A stretch of DNA of 64,000 bases. It comes from Paractinoplanes deccanensis. Lineage in GTDB: Bacteria > Actinomycetota > Actinomycetes > Mycobacteriales > Micromonosporaceae. The DNA is taken from assembly GCF_016862115.1 (NCBI RefSeq), contig NZ_BOMI01000104.1, positions 1 to 64,000 of the forward strand, in the 5' to 3' direction. The notes beneath the pieces were generated by a model, which saw only the letters and a program-made list of their open reading frames with translations, searched no databases and was not told where the DNA came from. Shown here piece by piece: positions 17,578 to 25,009 of this stretch. Made by a program: the position numbers and the translations under genes. The number at the start of each line of letters is the position of its first letter. Within the stretch, counting starts at the first letter, position 1.

Positions 17578-18350
17578 CCGCCCTCGTTCCCTACGTCACC
17601 GGCGGCATCTCCGCGGACTGGACCGACTACCTGCTCGCCTATCAAGAGGCGGGCGCGACGGCGATCGAGATCGGGCTGCCCTTCTCCGACCCGATGCTCG
17701 ACGGCGTCACCATCCAGCAGGCGTCCGACCGGGCCCTGTCGCGCGGAGCCACCGTGGTCTCGATCCTGCAAGACCTCGACCGCGTACGGGGCCGGCTGCG
17801 CGTGCCGCTGATCGTCATGACGTACGCCAACCTGGTGTTCCACCGCACCCCGGAGGGGTTCTGCCGAGAACTCGCCGACGCGGGCATCAGCGGGCTGATC
17901 GTTCCCGACTTGCCCGTCGACGAGGCAAAGCCGGTAGCCAGGGCGGCCGCCGAGGCCGGCATCGACCTGATCCCGCTCGTCGCGCCGGTCACCCCCGACG
18001 ACCGCCTGGAGCAGATCGCGGCGCTCGGCAGCGGCTACATCTACGCGGTCAGCGTGATGGGCACGACCGGCGAGCGCGCGACTCTCGGCAGCTCAGCGGC
18101 TGGGCTGGCCGCCCGCGTCAAGGCGGTCACCGATAGGCCGGTGCTGATCGGCTTCGGTGTCTCGTCGCCGGAGCAGGCGGCCGAGGCGGGACGCGCCGGG
18201 GATGGGGTGGTGGTGGCGTCCGCACTGATGCGTAGGGTTCTTGACGGAGCCACGCCGGCGGAGATTCGGGAGACCGTCGCGGGCTTCGCAGCTGCACTGG
18301 AGGTCTCCGCTGACTACGCGTACGCCGAAGTATCAGGTGATCGCCGATGA
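17574..18350 (+). CDS. trpA: Tryptophan synthase alpha chain
   Basis: 258 residues from a GTG overlapping the trpB stop (GTGA). The catalytic acids are present: Glu in AIEIGLPFSDP (E32) and Asp in MLDGVTIQQA (D43). PYVTGG, the loop VMGTTGER and VLIGFGVS complete the TIM-barrel pattern. It cleaves indole-3-glycerol phosphate and passes indole to TrpB. The N-terminus is about 15 residues shorter than in E. coli TrpA. The 3' end overlaps the GntR gene by about 41 bp. Confidence 0.95.
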   Translation: MTALVPYVTGGISADWTDYLLAYQEAGATAIEIGLPFSDPMLDGVTIQQASDRALSRGATVVSILQDLDRVRGRLRVPLIVMTYANLVFHRTPEGFCRELADAGISGLIVPDLPVDEAKPVARAAAEAGIDLIPLVAPVTPDDRLEQIAALGSGYIYAVSVMGTTGERATLGSSAAGLAARVKAVTDRPVLIGFGVSSPEQAAEAGRAGDGVVVASALMRRVLDGATPAEIRETVAGFAAALEVSADYAYAEVSGDRR

Positions 18351-19053
18351 CCTGACCACGAAGATCCGCGACGGCGAGCTGCCGCCGGGCGCGGCGCTGC
18401 CCCCGCAGCGCGAGCTCAGCGCCTCGTACGGGGTGACTCTCGCGACGTTGCGTCAGGCCTTGCGGCGTTTGGAGGACGACGGTCTGCTGTCTCAGCAGCC
18501 CGGCAGGGGCACCTTCGTAACGGAGCAGCGCCCGTCGTACATGTTGCACTCGATGCGCAGCTTCGCCGAGGACCTGGTCGAACAGGGCCAGACCGTAGCC
18601 ACGTACGTGCTGGAGCAGAGCGTCGCCGATCCGCCGGCCTGGGCGGTGGCGCTGCTGGGCTACAGCGCTCCCACCGTGCGCCTTGAACGTCTCCGGTTGC
18701 TGTCCGGCCGTCCGGCCGTTCATCAGCTGTCCTACGTCCGCGGCGTCGAGCTGGCGGACACGGACCTCGGCGAGACTTCCCTGTACGCGGCGCTGGCAGC
18801 CCACGGCGTCACCGTCGTCAGCGCCCGCGAGTCGATCCGCCCCGGCGTGCTCGACGACCCCACCGCCGAGCTGCTCCGGCAGCCGCCCGGCACCCCCGTC
18901 TTCGTCTCCGAACGAGTCACCTACGACACCGACAACACCGCCGTCGTCGTGGACCGCGCCACCATCCTCGGCTCAGCCATGGAGATCCGCACAGACCGAG
19001 CCCGCACCGGCCTGTCCATGCAGTGGACCCGCTCGCCGTCCCCCAAGCCGTAG
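18310..19053 (+). CDS. GntR/HutC-family transcriptional regulator
   Basis: A GntR winged helix (TPKYQVIADDLTTKIRDGEL to QQPGRGTFV, about residues 5-75) is followed by a UTRA-type effector domain (about 90-240). No ATG or GTG lies in frame before the domain, except GTG inside it. The best start is a CTG at 18310 with GGAGG (18299-18303) six bases upstream, giving LTTRTPKYQ and 247 residues. A TTG at 18241 is the alternative but has no ribosome site. It overlaps trpA, so it is co-transcribed and could regulate trpBA. The effector is unknown. Confidence 0.85.
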   Translation: MTTRTPKYQVIADDLTTKIRDGELPPGAALPPQRELSASYGVTLATLRQALRRLEDDGLLSQQPGRGTFVTEQRPSYMLHSMRSFAEDLVEQGQTVATYVLEQSVADPPAWAVALLGYSAPTVRLERLRLLSGRPAVHQLSYVRGVELADTDLGETSLYAALAAHGVTVVSARESIRPGVLDDPTAELLRQPPGTPVFVSERVTYDTDNTAVVVDRATILGSAMEIRTDRARTGLSMQWTRSPSPKP

Positions 19054-19088
19054 CCAAAGCCCGCCCGCCGCCCGCCGCACACGACGCA

Positions 19089-19111
19089 GGCCCGCTAGCA
19101 CGACGCGGGCC
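19089..19111 (+). terminator. Possible terminator after gntR
   Basis: GGCCCGC / GCGGGCC, a 7 bp stem with a 9-base loop, 36 bp after the GntR stop. There is no T run. The remaining spacer to 19301 shows nothing else. Confidence 0.45.
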
Positions 19112-19301
19112 GGGTGCGTAGTGCTGTCGGCGCGGGAGGCGTGGTGGGGGCGTGGGGGACGGCACGCGAAACGTGGGCGGCGGCGCGCTGGTTCCCGGCT
19201 GTGGCGCGCTATGCGGGGTGGCGATGCGGGGTGGCGATGCAGCGTCGTTCTGAGGACTGTCGATGGGTGGGTTGCTTGATCGGCGTCGGTAGCGTTCGGG
19301 T

Positions 19302-20066
19302 ATGAGGATGCCGTCGGCTGATGCTGAGCAGCAGTATGCGAGGACTACTGACAACCTGAGTGCGCGGATTGCCATTCATGCCTATGGCACCAATCCGCAA
19401 GGGTGGTTCTCGTGGCTGGGGGAGCGGCTACCAGACGGCGGGGACGTGCTCGAAGTGGGAGCGGGGACGGGAGAGCTGTGGCGGCATCTCGATCCGCGCC
19501 GGGCGGGGCTGCGGTTGACGTTGGTGGACTTCTCGGCGGCCATGTGTGAGCGGCTTCGGGAGGTTCCGGGGGCCGACGTGCGGCAGTGCGATGCGGCGGA
19601 ATTGCCATTCGCGGAGGGGCGGTTCGATGCGGTGATCGCCAACCACATGCTCTATCACGTCGATGATCCGGATGCGGTGCTGCGGGAGTTCGCGCGGGTG
19701 CTGCGGCCGGGCGGGCGGCTCTTCGTGGCCACCAACGGGCGTGGGCACATGGAAGAGCTGTTCGCGGTTGCGACGGCCGTTGGCAAGGCGGACGTGGGCG
19801 GGACGCCGGCGCGGAGCAACTTCCTGGCCGAGGAAGCGCCGGAGTACATCGGGCGGCACTTCCGCGATGTGGTCAGCGAGGCGTATCCGAGCAGTCTGGA
19901 GATCCCCGCAGCCGAACCGGTCGTCGCCTATCTGGCCAGCCTCTCCGGCGAGCCCCTCGCACCCGAGCAGCTCGCGGCGGCCCGAGACCTCGTCCAGGCG
20001 CGGATCGACGCGGACGGGCACTTCCGCGTCCACAAACACACCGAGCTGATCACCGCGACCCGCTGA
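19302..20066 (+). CDS. Class I SAM-dependent methyltransferase
   Basis: 254 residues. Motif I is DVLEVGAGTGELWRHL (about 49-64), followed by LTLVDFSAAMCERL (post-I), DVRQCDAAELPFAEGRFDAV (motif II region) and NHMLYHVDDPDAVLREFARV with LRPGGRL (motif III). This is the UbiE/Methyltransf_11 pattern. The substrate cannot be told from sequence. ATG 19302 and ATG 19308 are both possible, and no good ribosome site is seen. It stands alone, with a long repeat tract downstream. Confidence 0.85.
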   Translation: MRMPSADAEQQYARTTDNLSARIAIHAYGTNPQGWFSWLGERLPDGGDVLEVGAGTGELWRHLDPRRAGLRLTLVDFSAAMCERLREVPGADVRQCDAAELPFAEGRFDAVIANHMLYHVDDPDAVLREFARVLRPGGRLFVATNGRGHMEELFAVATAVGKADVGGTPARSNFLAEEAPEYIGRHFRDVVSEAYPSSLEIPAAEPVVAYLASLSGEPLAPEQLAAARDLVQARIDADGHFRVHKHTELITATR

Positions 20067-20180
20067 CCCGGCTCACCGCGTCCAGGTTTGCCCCTAACGA
20101 CCGGGCGCGCGAGGCAGCAGGAGGCGTCCGGGTCCGTGCCCTGATCACGCGGCGCGCGGCAGCAGGCAGCCGATCCAGGC

Positions 20181-20510
20181 GCGTGCGGGTTTGTGTGGCG
20201 GTGACCCGGCGCGCCGGGGCCGGCACGTTGTGGATGCGCAGCCGGCGGAGGTCGTCGGTGTCGCGGGTGCCGTCGCGGCGGTGCAGTTGGACGCGTGCGG
20301 GTTGTGTGGCGATCGCCTGGCGCGCGCCCGGGGCCGGCACGTTGTGGATGCGGACGCGTGCGGGTTTGTGGCGATCGCCTGGCGCGCGCCCGGGGCCGGC
20401 ACGTTGTGGATGCGGGCGCGTGCGGGTTTGTGTGGCGATCCCCCGGCGCGGCCGGGGCCGGCACGTTGTGGATAAGGACGCGTGCAAGTCTGTAGAGCGA
20501 TCGCCCGGCA
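20181..20510. repeat. Intergenic 62-63 bp tandem repeat with TGTGGAT cores
   Basis: At least five degenerate units follow each other, the clearest starting at 20291, 20354, 20416 and 20478 (periods 63, 62, 62). Each contains ACGCGTGCGGGTTTGTG, a GATCGCCTGGCGCGC block and GGGGCCGGCACGTTGTGGAT. The copy at 20467-20475 reads TGTGGATAA, the exact reverse complement of the DnaA box TTATCCACA. The unit length is not divisible by three. The whole 580 bp gap 20067-20646 has no convincing gene. Confidence 0.85.
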
Positions 20511-20646
20511 CGTCGTGGTTACGGACGGGACGTGTGAGGGGTCGGGCCACGTCGGTCGGCGCCGGTGGCGGGGTGACGGAGCGCCCGGCGAGGTGGTCTG
20601 AGCGGCGTGGTCGTAGGGCTTGGGGTGGCGGGCGCGGAGGTGGGTG

Positions 20647-20916
20647 TCAGGAAGCGTAGCGGCGTTCGGCGCGGGCTCGGGCCTTGGCGGCTTCTGTCTC
20701 TCGGTTCTTGGGTGGGGCGGTGGTGGTCAGCTCGCTCAAAAGCTCGGCGGTGGCCTGGGTGACGGCGGCTACGGCGCGGTCGAAAGCCTCCTGGTTTGCC
20801 TGGGAAGGGCGGGTGGTGCCGGCGACCTTGCGGACGTATTGCAGGGCGGCGGCGTGGATCTCGTCGGGGGTGGCGGGTGGTTCGAAGTTGTGCAGCTGGT
20901 GGATGTTGCGGCACAT
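20647..20916 (-). CDS. DUF2277 family small protein
   Basis: 89 residues, starting MCRNIHQLHNFEPPATPDEI from the ATG at 20916 with AAGGAC upstream. The CRNI-x-x-LHNFEPPAT start, LQYVRKVAGTTRPSQANQEA and TTAPPKNRETEAAKARARAE tail are the DUF2277 signature. Function unknown. The conserved Cys-Arg-Asn start suggests a processed or metal-contacting N-terminus, but that is speculation. The frame is open further upstream through the next gene, which is only an antisense shadow. Confidence 0.93.
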   Translation of the reverse strand: MCRNIHQLHNFEPPATPDEIHAAALQYVRKVAGTTRPSQANQEAFDRAVAAVTQATAELLSELTTTAPPKNRETEAAKARARAERRYAS

Positions 20917-21021
20917 CTGCGGTGTCCTTCCGAAGGGGTGGTGTCGGCCACTGGCCAACCTACGCCGGGGGTGCGACAAGTTCGGGGAGCGCCGAAGTGT
21001 CGGCGTTCTAGCGTTCGTGGC

Positions 21022-21912
21022 ATGAGTGATTTTCGTGGGCTTCATCGGCCGGGGCGGCCGCTTCTTCTGCCGAACGCCTGGGACGTCGCCTCGGCCGTTG
21101 CGCTGGCCGGGGCCGGGTTCGCGGCGGTGGGGACGACGAGTCTGGGTGTCGCGGCGGCGGCGGGAGTGCCGGACGGGCTCGGGCTGGCGCAGGAGCAGAC
21201 GCTGGAGCTCGTCAAGCGGCTCAAGAAGCTGCCGGTGCCGCTGACCGTGGACGTGGAGAGTGCCGGACCGGAGTTCGCGGCGGCCCTGTTCCGGGAGGGC
21301 GCGGCGGGGATCAACGTGGAGGACGGGCGGGCCGACGGGAGCCTGACGCCTGTCGCGGAGCAGGCGGAGCTGATCGGCGCCATCAAGGCCCGAGTGCCGG
21401 GACTGTTCGTCAACGCGCGGATCGACACCTACTGGCTCGACACCGGGTGGGAATCCACGAGGCAGGAGAGTGGCCCGAGTCAGGGCGACGGCGCGCCGCA
21501 GCCGAGCGGCCGGCGCAAGGCTGAGGCCGCGAGGCGGGAGAACAGCGCCGCGCGGGAGAACAGCGCCGCGCGGGAGAACAGCGCCGCGCGGGAGAACAGG
21601 ACTGCGCGATGGGAGGAGACCCTGAAGCGCGCCCACGCCTATCTCGCCGCCGGTGCTGATGGGATCTTTGTGCCGGGTGTACGGGACGAGGCCGACATCC
21701 GTGCCCTCCCGGCCCCGCTCAATGTGCTGCTGCTGCCGGGGATGACGGTGTCCCGGCTCGCGGAGTGGGGAGTGGCGCGGATCAGCATGGGCTCGCTGCT
21801 TTATCGGGTCGCTCTCGATGCGGCTCTTGTCACGGCGGTGGCCGTTCAGGAGGGGGCTCCGGCCCCTGAGGGCGTGCGGTCGTACGCCGAGACTGATCGA
21901 TTGGCTCGGTAG
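21022..21912 (+). CDS. Isocitrate lyase/PEP mutase family protein with an inserted repeat
   Basis: 296 residues. LLLPNAWDVASAVALAGAGF, GTTSLGVAA, VPLTVDVESA, GAAGINVEDG and VNARIDTYWL are the core strands of the ICL/PEPM superfamily. DVES and NVEDG carry the acidic metal ligands. These enzymes cleave or form C-C or C-P bonds next to a carboxylate (for example oxaloacetate hydrolase or carboxyvinyl-phosphonate mutase); the reaction is not predictable here. Between YWL and the next helix (ETLKRAHAYLAAGADGIF) sits about 55 extra residues with RENSAA repeats. Confidence 0.87.
   Translation: MSDFRGLHRPGRPLLLPNAWDVASAVALAGAGFAAVGTTSLGVAAAAGVPDGLGLAQEQTLELVKRLKKLPVPLTVDVESAGPEFAAALFREGAAGINVEDGRADGSLTPVAEQAELIGAIKARVPGLFVNARIDTYWLDTGWESTRQESGPSQGDGAPQPSGRRKAEAARRENSAARENSAARENSAARENRTARWEETLKRAHAYLAAGADGIFVPGVRDEADIRALPAPLNVLLLPGMTVSRLAEWGVARISMGSLLYRVALDAALVTAVAVQEGAPAPEGVRSYAETDRLAR
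21540..21600 (+). repeat. 18 bp coding repeat (RENSAA) inside the PEP-mutase-family gene
   Basis: Three full copies plus part of a fourth of GAACAGCGCCGCGCGGGA, identical to one another, encode ENSAAR units at about residues 173-193. The unit keeps the reading frame. The identity of the copies suggests recent expansion compared with the diverged cydDC array. Confidence 0.93.
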
Positions 21913-21922
21913 AATCGGCTGC

Positions 21923-22315
21923 ATGACGCACTGGTACGAGTCGTCGATCGATCGGCAGTTGCGGGAGGCCACCGAGCGCGGCGAGTTCGACAACCTTCCG
22001 GGTGCGGGCAAGCCGTTCGCCGATTCCGGGCAGGAGTACGACGACGACTGGTGGGTCAAGGACTGGCTGAAGCGGGAGAACGCCACCGCCGGTGTCGTTC
22101 CGCCCACGCTGGCGCTGCGGCGCGAGACCGAGGACCTCGAGCAGATCGTCGACCGGCTCACCACCGAGCGGGCCGTGCGTGAACGGGTCGACGGGCTCAA
22201 CGAGCGGATCCGCAAGGCCAACGTCGGGCTGATGGACGGGCCGCCGGTGATTCTCCGGCCGCTCGATGCCGACGCCGTGGTGGCGGGCTGGGCGGACAGG
22301 CGCTCAGGACGCTGA
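21923..22315 (+). CDS. DUF1992 (DnaJ-C28-like) domain protein
   Basis: 130 residues. YESSIDRQLREATERGEFDN, LPGAGKPF and the following helices with LALRRETEDLEQ match DUF1992, the domain shared with vertebrate DNAJC28; molecular function is unknown. The ATG at 21923 is 10 bp after the previous stop. The 3' end overlaps the minus-strand DUF6114 gene by 12 bp, tail-to-tail. Confidence 0.92.
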   Translation: MTHWYESSIDRQLREATERGEFDNLPGAGKPFADSGQEYDDDWWVKDWLKRENATAGVVPPTLALRRETEDLEQIVDRLTTERAVRERVDGLNERIRKANVGLMDGPPVILRPLDADAVVAGWADRRSGR

Positions 22316-23950
22316 GACGATCTCCTGGATGTTCAGCGGGTCCGCGGTCAGCGTGTCGCAGCGCACGTAGGCCAGCTGGATCGTCACGTCGGTGAACCAC
22401 AGCACCGGCAGGGTCAGCGGCGGCGGCTGCTCCGGAGTGAAGGTCACCGGGATCAGGCCGAAGAGCTTGCCCTTGAACTGCGGCGTGTAGAAGCGCACGT
22501 TCCCGTCGGTGACCAGCTCGTTGCTCTTGATCACCGTCTGGGCGTTGCCGCGCTCGTCGATGGTCAGCGTGAACGGCTTGTTCACCGCCTTGGACATGCT
22601 GAACTTCAGCGCCTTGAAGCTGCCGGTCGCGGTCGGCAGGTCGACCACACCGTCGTACGTGGAGTCGTACATGGTGAGCGAGTCGACCTCCATGACGCCC
22701 GGCTTGAGCGCCACCCGCGGGACGTCGTCGGCGCCGGCCACCTTGCCCATGACGCGCGGCCCGAGGCAGGGGATCTCCTCGGCGGTGGGGGAGGTGGCCG
22801 AGGCGGCCGGCTTCGTGGTGGCCGGAGCCGAGGTGGTGGTGGCCGCGGCGGAGGACGCGGGTGCGGACGTGGGGGGCGCGGAGGTGGCGGGTGCGGACGT
22901 GGCGGCCGGGGTGGTGGGCTGCGACGACGCCGGCGACGTGCTCGGAGCGGACGGTTCCGCGGTGGCGGAGGCCGAGGGCGACGCGTCGCCGATGCCGAGC
23001 AGGTTGCCGAGGCCGTCGAAGAACTCCTCGACGGGGTTGCTGCCCTCGTCCCCCTCCGCGGCGGCGGCCGGCGCGGAGGGAGATGAGGACGCGGTGGTGG
23101 TTGCCGGCGGCGAGGCGGAACTCTCGGGGGCACTGGTCCCGCCCGCCGCCGGCTGGCTGGTGTCGGCCGGGCCACCCGGGGGGACGGTCCGGGTGGCCTC
23201 GGCCGGGGTCTCGGGGGCGGTGGAGGCCGGCGCCGGCGAGGTGGAGGAGGGGCTGGTGGCGACCGACCGCGAGGGCAGTCCCTCGGGGCACTCCACGGCC
23301 CGCGCCGGGCGGCCGCTGCCGGCGATGAGGACGCCGCTGGTCACCGCCGCGACGAGCAGGATCACGCCGAGGGCTCGCGGGTGCACGCCGCCGCGCGGCT
23401 CCTCGGGCGGCATCCCCGGAATGATCTCGGTGTCGCCCGAGCTGGGCCGCAGGATCGGCTGGGTGGGCCGGTCGTCATGCCCGGCGATCTCGACGTCGTC
23501 CGCGGGAAAGGAATCCGAGGAGGAGGAGGAGGAGGGCGGCTCGTCGGTGGAAGGAGCGGAGAGTGAAGGATCGGGCGAGGCCGTGGGCTTCACGCGCGGC
23601 GGCCCCCAGGCGATCACCAGCGCACCGCCGAGGATGCCGAGCATCATGCCGAGGATGAAGCCGCCCAGGTTGAGCCCGAGGAACGAGTAGAGCGCGGTGA
23701 GCAGCCCGACGATGCCGTAGAACAGGCGCTGCGCCGGCGTGGCCCAGACCAGGATCCCGGTGAGCACCATGATCAGCGGCAGCAGGTAGGAGAGGAAGCC
23801 CTGCGGCCCGAGGTGCAGCTCGAGGTTGCCCAGGTTCATGTTCGCGCTGAGGAACATCTCGAAGCCGGACAACAGCAGGAAGAGCCCGCCCCAGAACGGC
23901 CGGCTGCGCCGCCACCGCCGGAACCTGCCCCAGAAGTCGTCTGTTGCCAC
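22304..23950 (-). CDS. DUF6114 membrane protein with long Ser/Thr/Pro/Ala tail
   Basis: 548 residues from a GTG. The first 115 residues contain four membrane helices in the DUF6114 pattern (RSRPFWGGLFLLLSGFEMFL, then FLSYLLPLIMVLTGILVW and LGGFILGMMLGILGGALVIA). Another helix lies near 192-210. A low-complexity stretch rich in S, T, A and P (about 215-390) and a beta-rich C-terminal domain (about 395-548, LKPGVMEVDSLTMYDSTYDG region) follow. Family function is unknown. The preceding DUF6230 gene is 84 bp upstream and the C-terminal domain may interact with it. Confidence 0.85.
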   Translation of the reverse strand: MATDDFWGRFRRWRRSRPFWGGLFLLLSGFEMFLSANMNLGNLELHLGPQGFLSYLLPLIMVLTGILVWATPAQRLFYGIVGLLTALYSFLGLNLGGFILGMMLGILGGALVIAWGPPRVKPTASPDPSLSAPSTDEPPSSSSSSDSFPADDVEIAGHDDRPTQPILRPSSGDTEIIPGMPPEEPRGGVHPRALGVILLVAAVTSGVLIAGSGRPARAVECPEGLPSRSVATSPSSTSPAPASTAPETPAEATRTVPPGGPADTSQPAAGGTSAPESSASPPATTTASSSPSAPAAAAEGDEGSNPVEEFFDGLGNLLGIGDASPSASATAEPSAPSTSPASSQPTTPAATSAPATSAPPTSAPASSAAATTTSAPATTKPAASATSPTAEEIPCLGPRVMGKVAGADDVPRVALKPGVMEVDSLTMYDSTYDGVVDLPTATGSFKALKFSMSKAVNKPFTLTIDERGNAQTVIKSNELVTDGNVRFYTPQFKGKLFGLIPVTFTPEQPPPLTLPVLWFTDVTIQLAYVRCDTLTADPLNIQEIVSAS

Positions 23951-24034
23951 GTGTGCTGCCCTCTCCGGAAGTAAAGAAACGAACAGGTGAGGGCCCGCGG
24001 ATCAGGCGTTCCGCGAGCCCTCGGGCCGGTCACT

Positions 24035-24679
24035 CTAGTAACACTCTTTGCCGCTCTGGGCGAAGAAGAGCTTCAGGCTCATGCCGGACAGGCGGAAGGT
24101 CGAGGCCGAGGTCATGTACGCCTGCTGGCGCAGCCCGTCGATCTCGACCTTGCGGGCCTGCTGGCCGAAGCCGCCGACGTCGCCGTGCTCGAGATCCTGG
24201 CCGGGACCCTCGTCACGGTTGAGCGTCGAGGCGTCCTGGCCGATGTCGATGTCCTTGAACGTCGCGTCGCCGCTCAGTTCCGACATGCCGATCAGCAGGT
24301 CGTCGGCGTGCACCGGGTTCTCGGGGTCGGCGCCCGCCTCGATCCGCAGCACCACCGGGCCGACGGCCACGGACTGGCAGAGGTTGGTGATGTCCGCGGA
24401 CTTGATGCCCGACATCGCCGCGACCACGAACTTCTGGCCGGTCTGCTTCTGCACCGTCTCGGTGGGGAGCTGCTTGCTGTACTGGGTGAAGCCCGTGCCG
24501 TCGAGCCGGTCGGCGGAGAGCTTGAACTGGGTGCCCGACACCGAGAAACTGGCGGCGAGCGCCCCCTGGGCCAGGGCGACGACCAGGCCCCCGGCGACCA
24601 CGGTGGGCACACCCACCGCTACGGCGAAGCGGCGCCAATTCGTGCGTCCGTACGCCGGATCGCCTTGCGCATCCTTCAC
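24035..24679 (-). CDS. DUF6230 family exported protein
   Basis: 214 residues from the GTG at 24679, which has AGGAGG five bases upstream. A membrane helix (about 18-40, VGVPTVVAGGLVVALAQGAL) ends in AASFSVSG, the start of the DUF6230 exposed domain (LSADRLDGTGFTQY, VAAMSGIKSADITNLCQSV). Members are often annotated as cholesterol esterase without catalytic residues; no Ser-His-Asp triad pattern is visible here. It is paired with DUF6114, as in many actinobacteria, and is likely surface-exposed. Confidence 0.88.
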   Translation of the reverse strand: MKDAQGDPAYGRTNWRRFAVAVGVPTVVAGGLVVALAQGALAASFSVSGTQFKLSADRLDGTGFTQYSKQLPTETVQKQTGQKFVVAAMSGIKSADITNLCQSVAVGPVVLRIEAGADPENPVHADDLLIGMSELSGDATFKDIDIGQDASTLNRDEGPGQDLEHGDVGGFGQQARKVEIDGLRQQAYMTSASTFRLSGMSLKLFFAQSGKECY

Positions 24680-25009
24680 GGATCCTCCTAGTGGTGGAGA
24701 CGGCTCCGGCGGCACGCAGAGAGGTCCGTCGATGCCGTCGTTTAACGTGCGGGAAATGTTGCCGCTGAGGTCATCGAGTTACAAGAGCCTTGGCTACTAG
24801 TCAGTAACCCAGCTCACCAGATCTTGATAACTCTGCGTGACAAGATTGCGAACGGCGGCCACCAATTCGGGCGAATCGCGGACCCAAGGGCCTGTGACCG
24901 TCACCACACGTATATGCCTCCGCCAAGGTTACGGATCGGTAACAAAACCCAGGTTGTTCTCAGGAATCGGTGTTACGGCTTGATCGACAAGCGAGTGAAG
25001 GGAACACCG
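24680..25009. promoter_or_regulatory. Divergent promoter region between DUF6230 and PBP genes
   Basis: 330 bp without a gene and markedly richer in A/T than its surroundings. A small dyad GTTAC-GGATCG-GTAAC lies at 24928-24943, about 67 bp before the PBP start, and GTTAC recurs near 24972. Both flanking genes encode envelope proteins. No factor can be assigned. Confidence 0.5.

Noticed and set aside
20067..20646. Small repeat proteins in the 62 bp array
   Set aside because: The period is not divisible by three, so any frame shifts between units; no start or family support.
24035..24679. Cholesterol esterase label for the DUF6230 gene
   Set aside because: No GxSxG nucleophile or matching His/Asp motifs are present; the label is an inherited misannotation.
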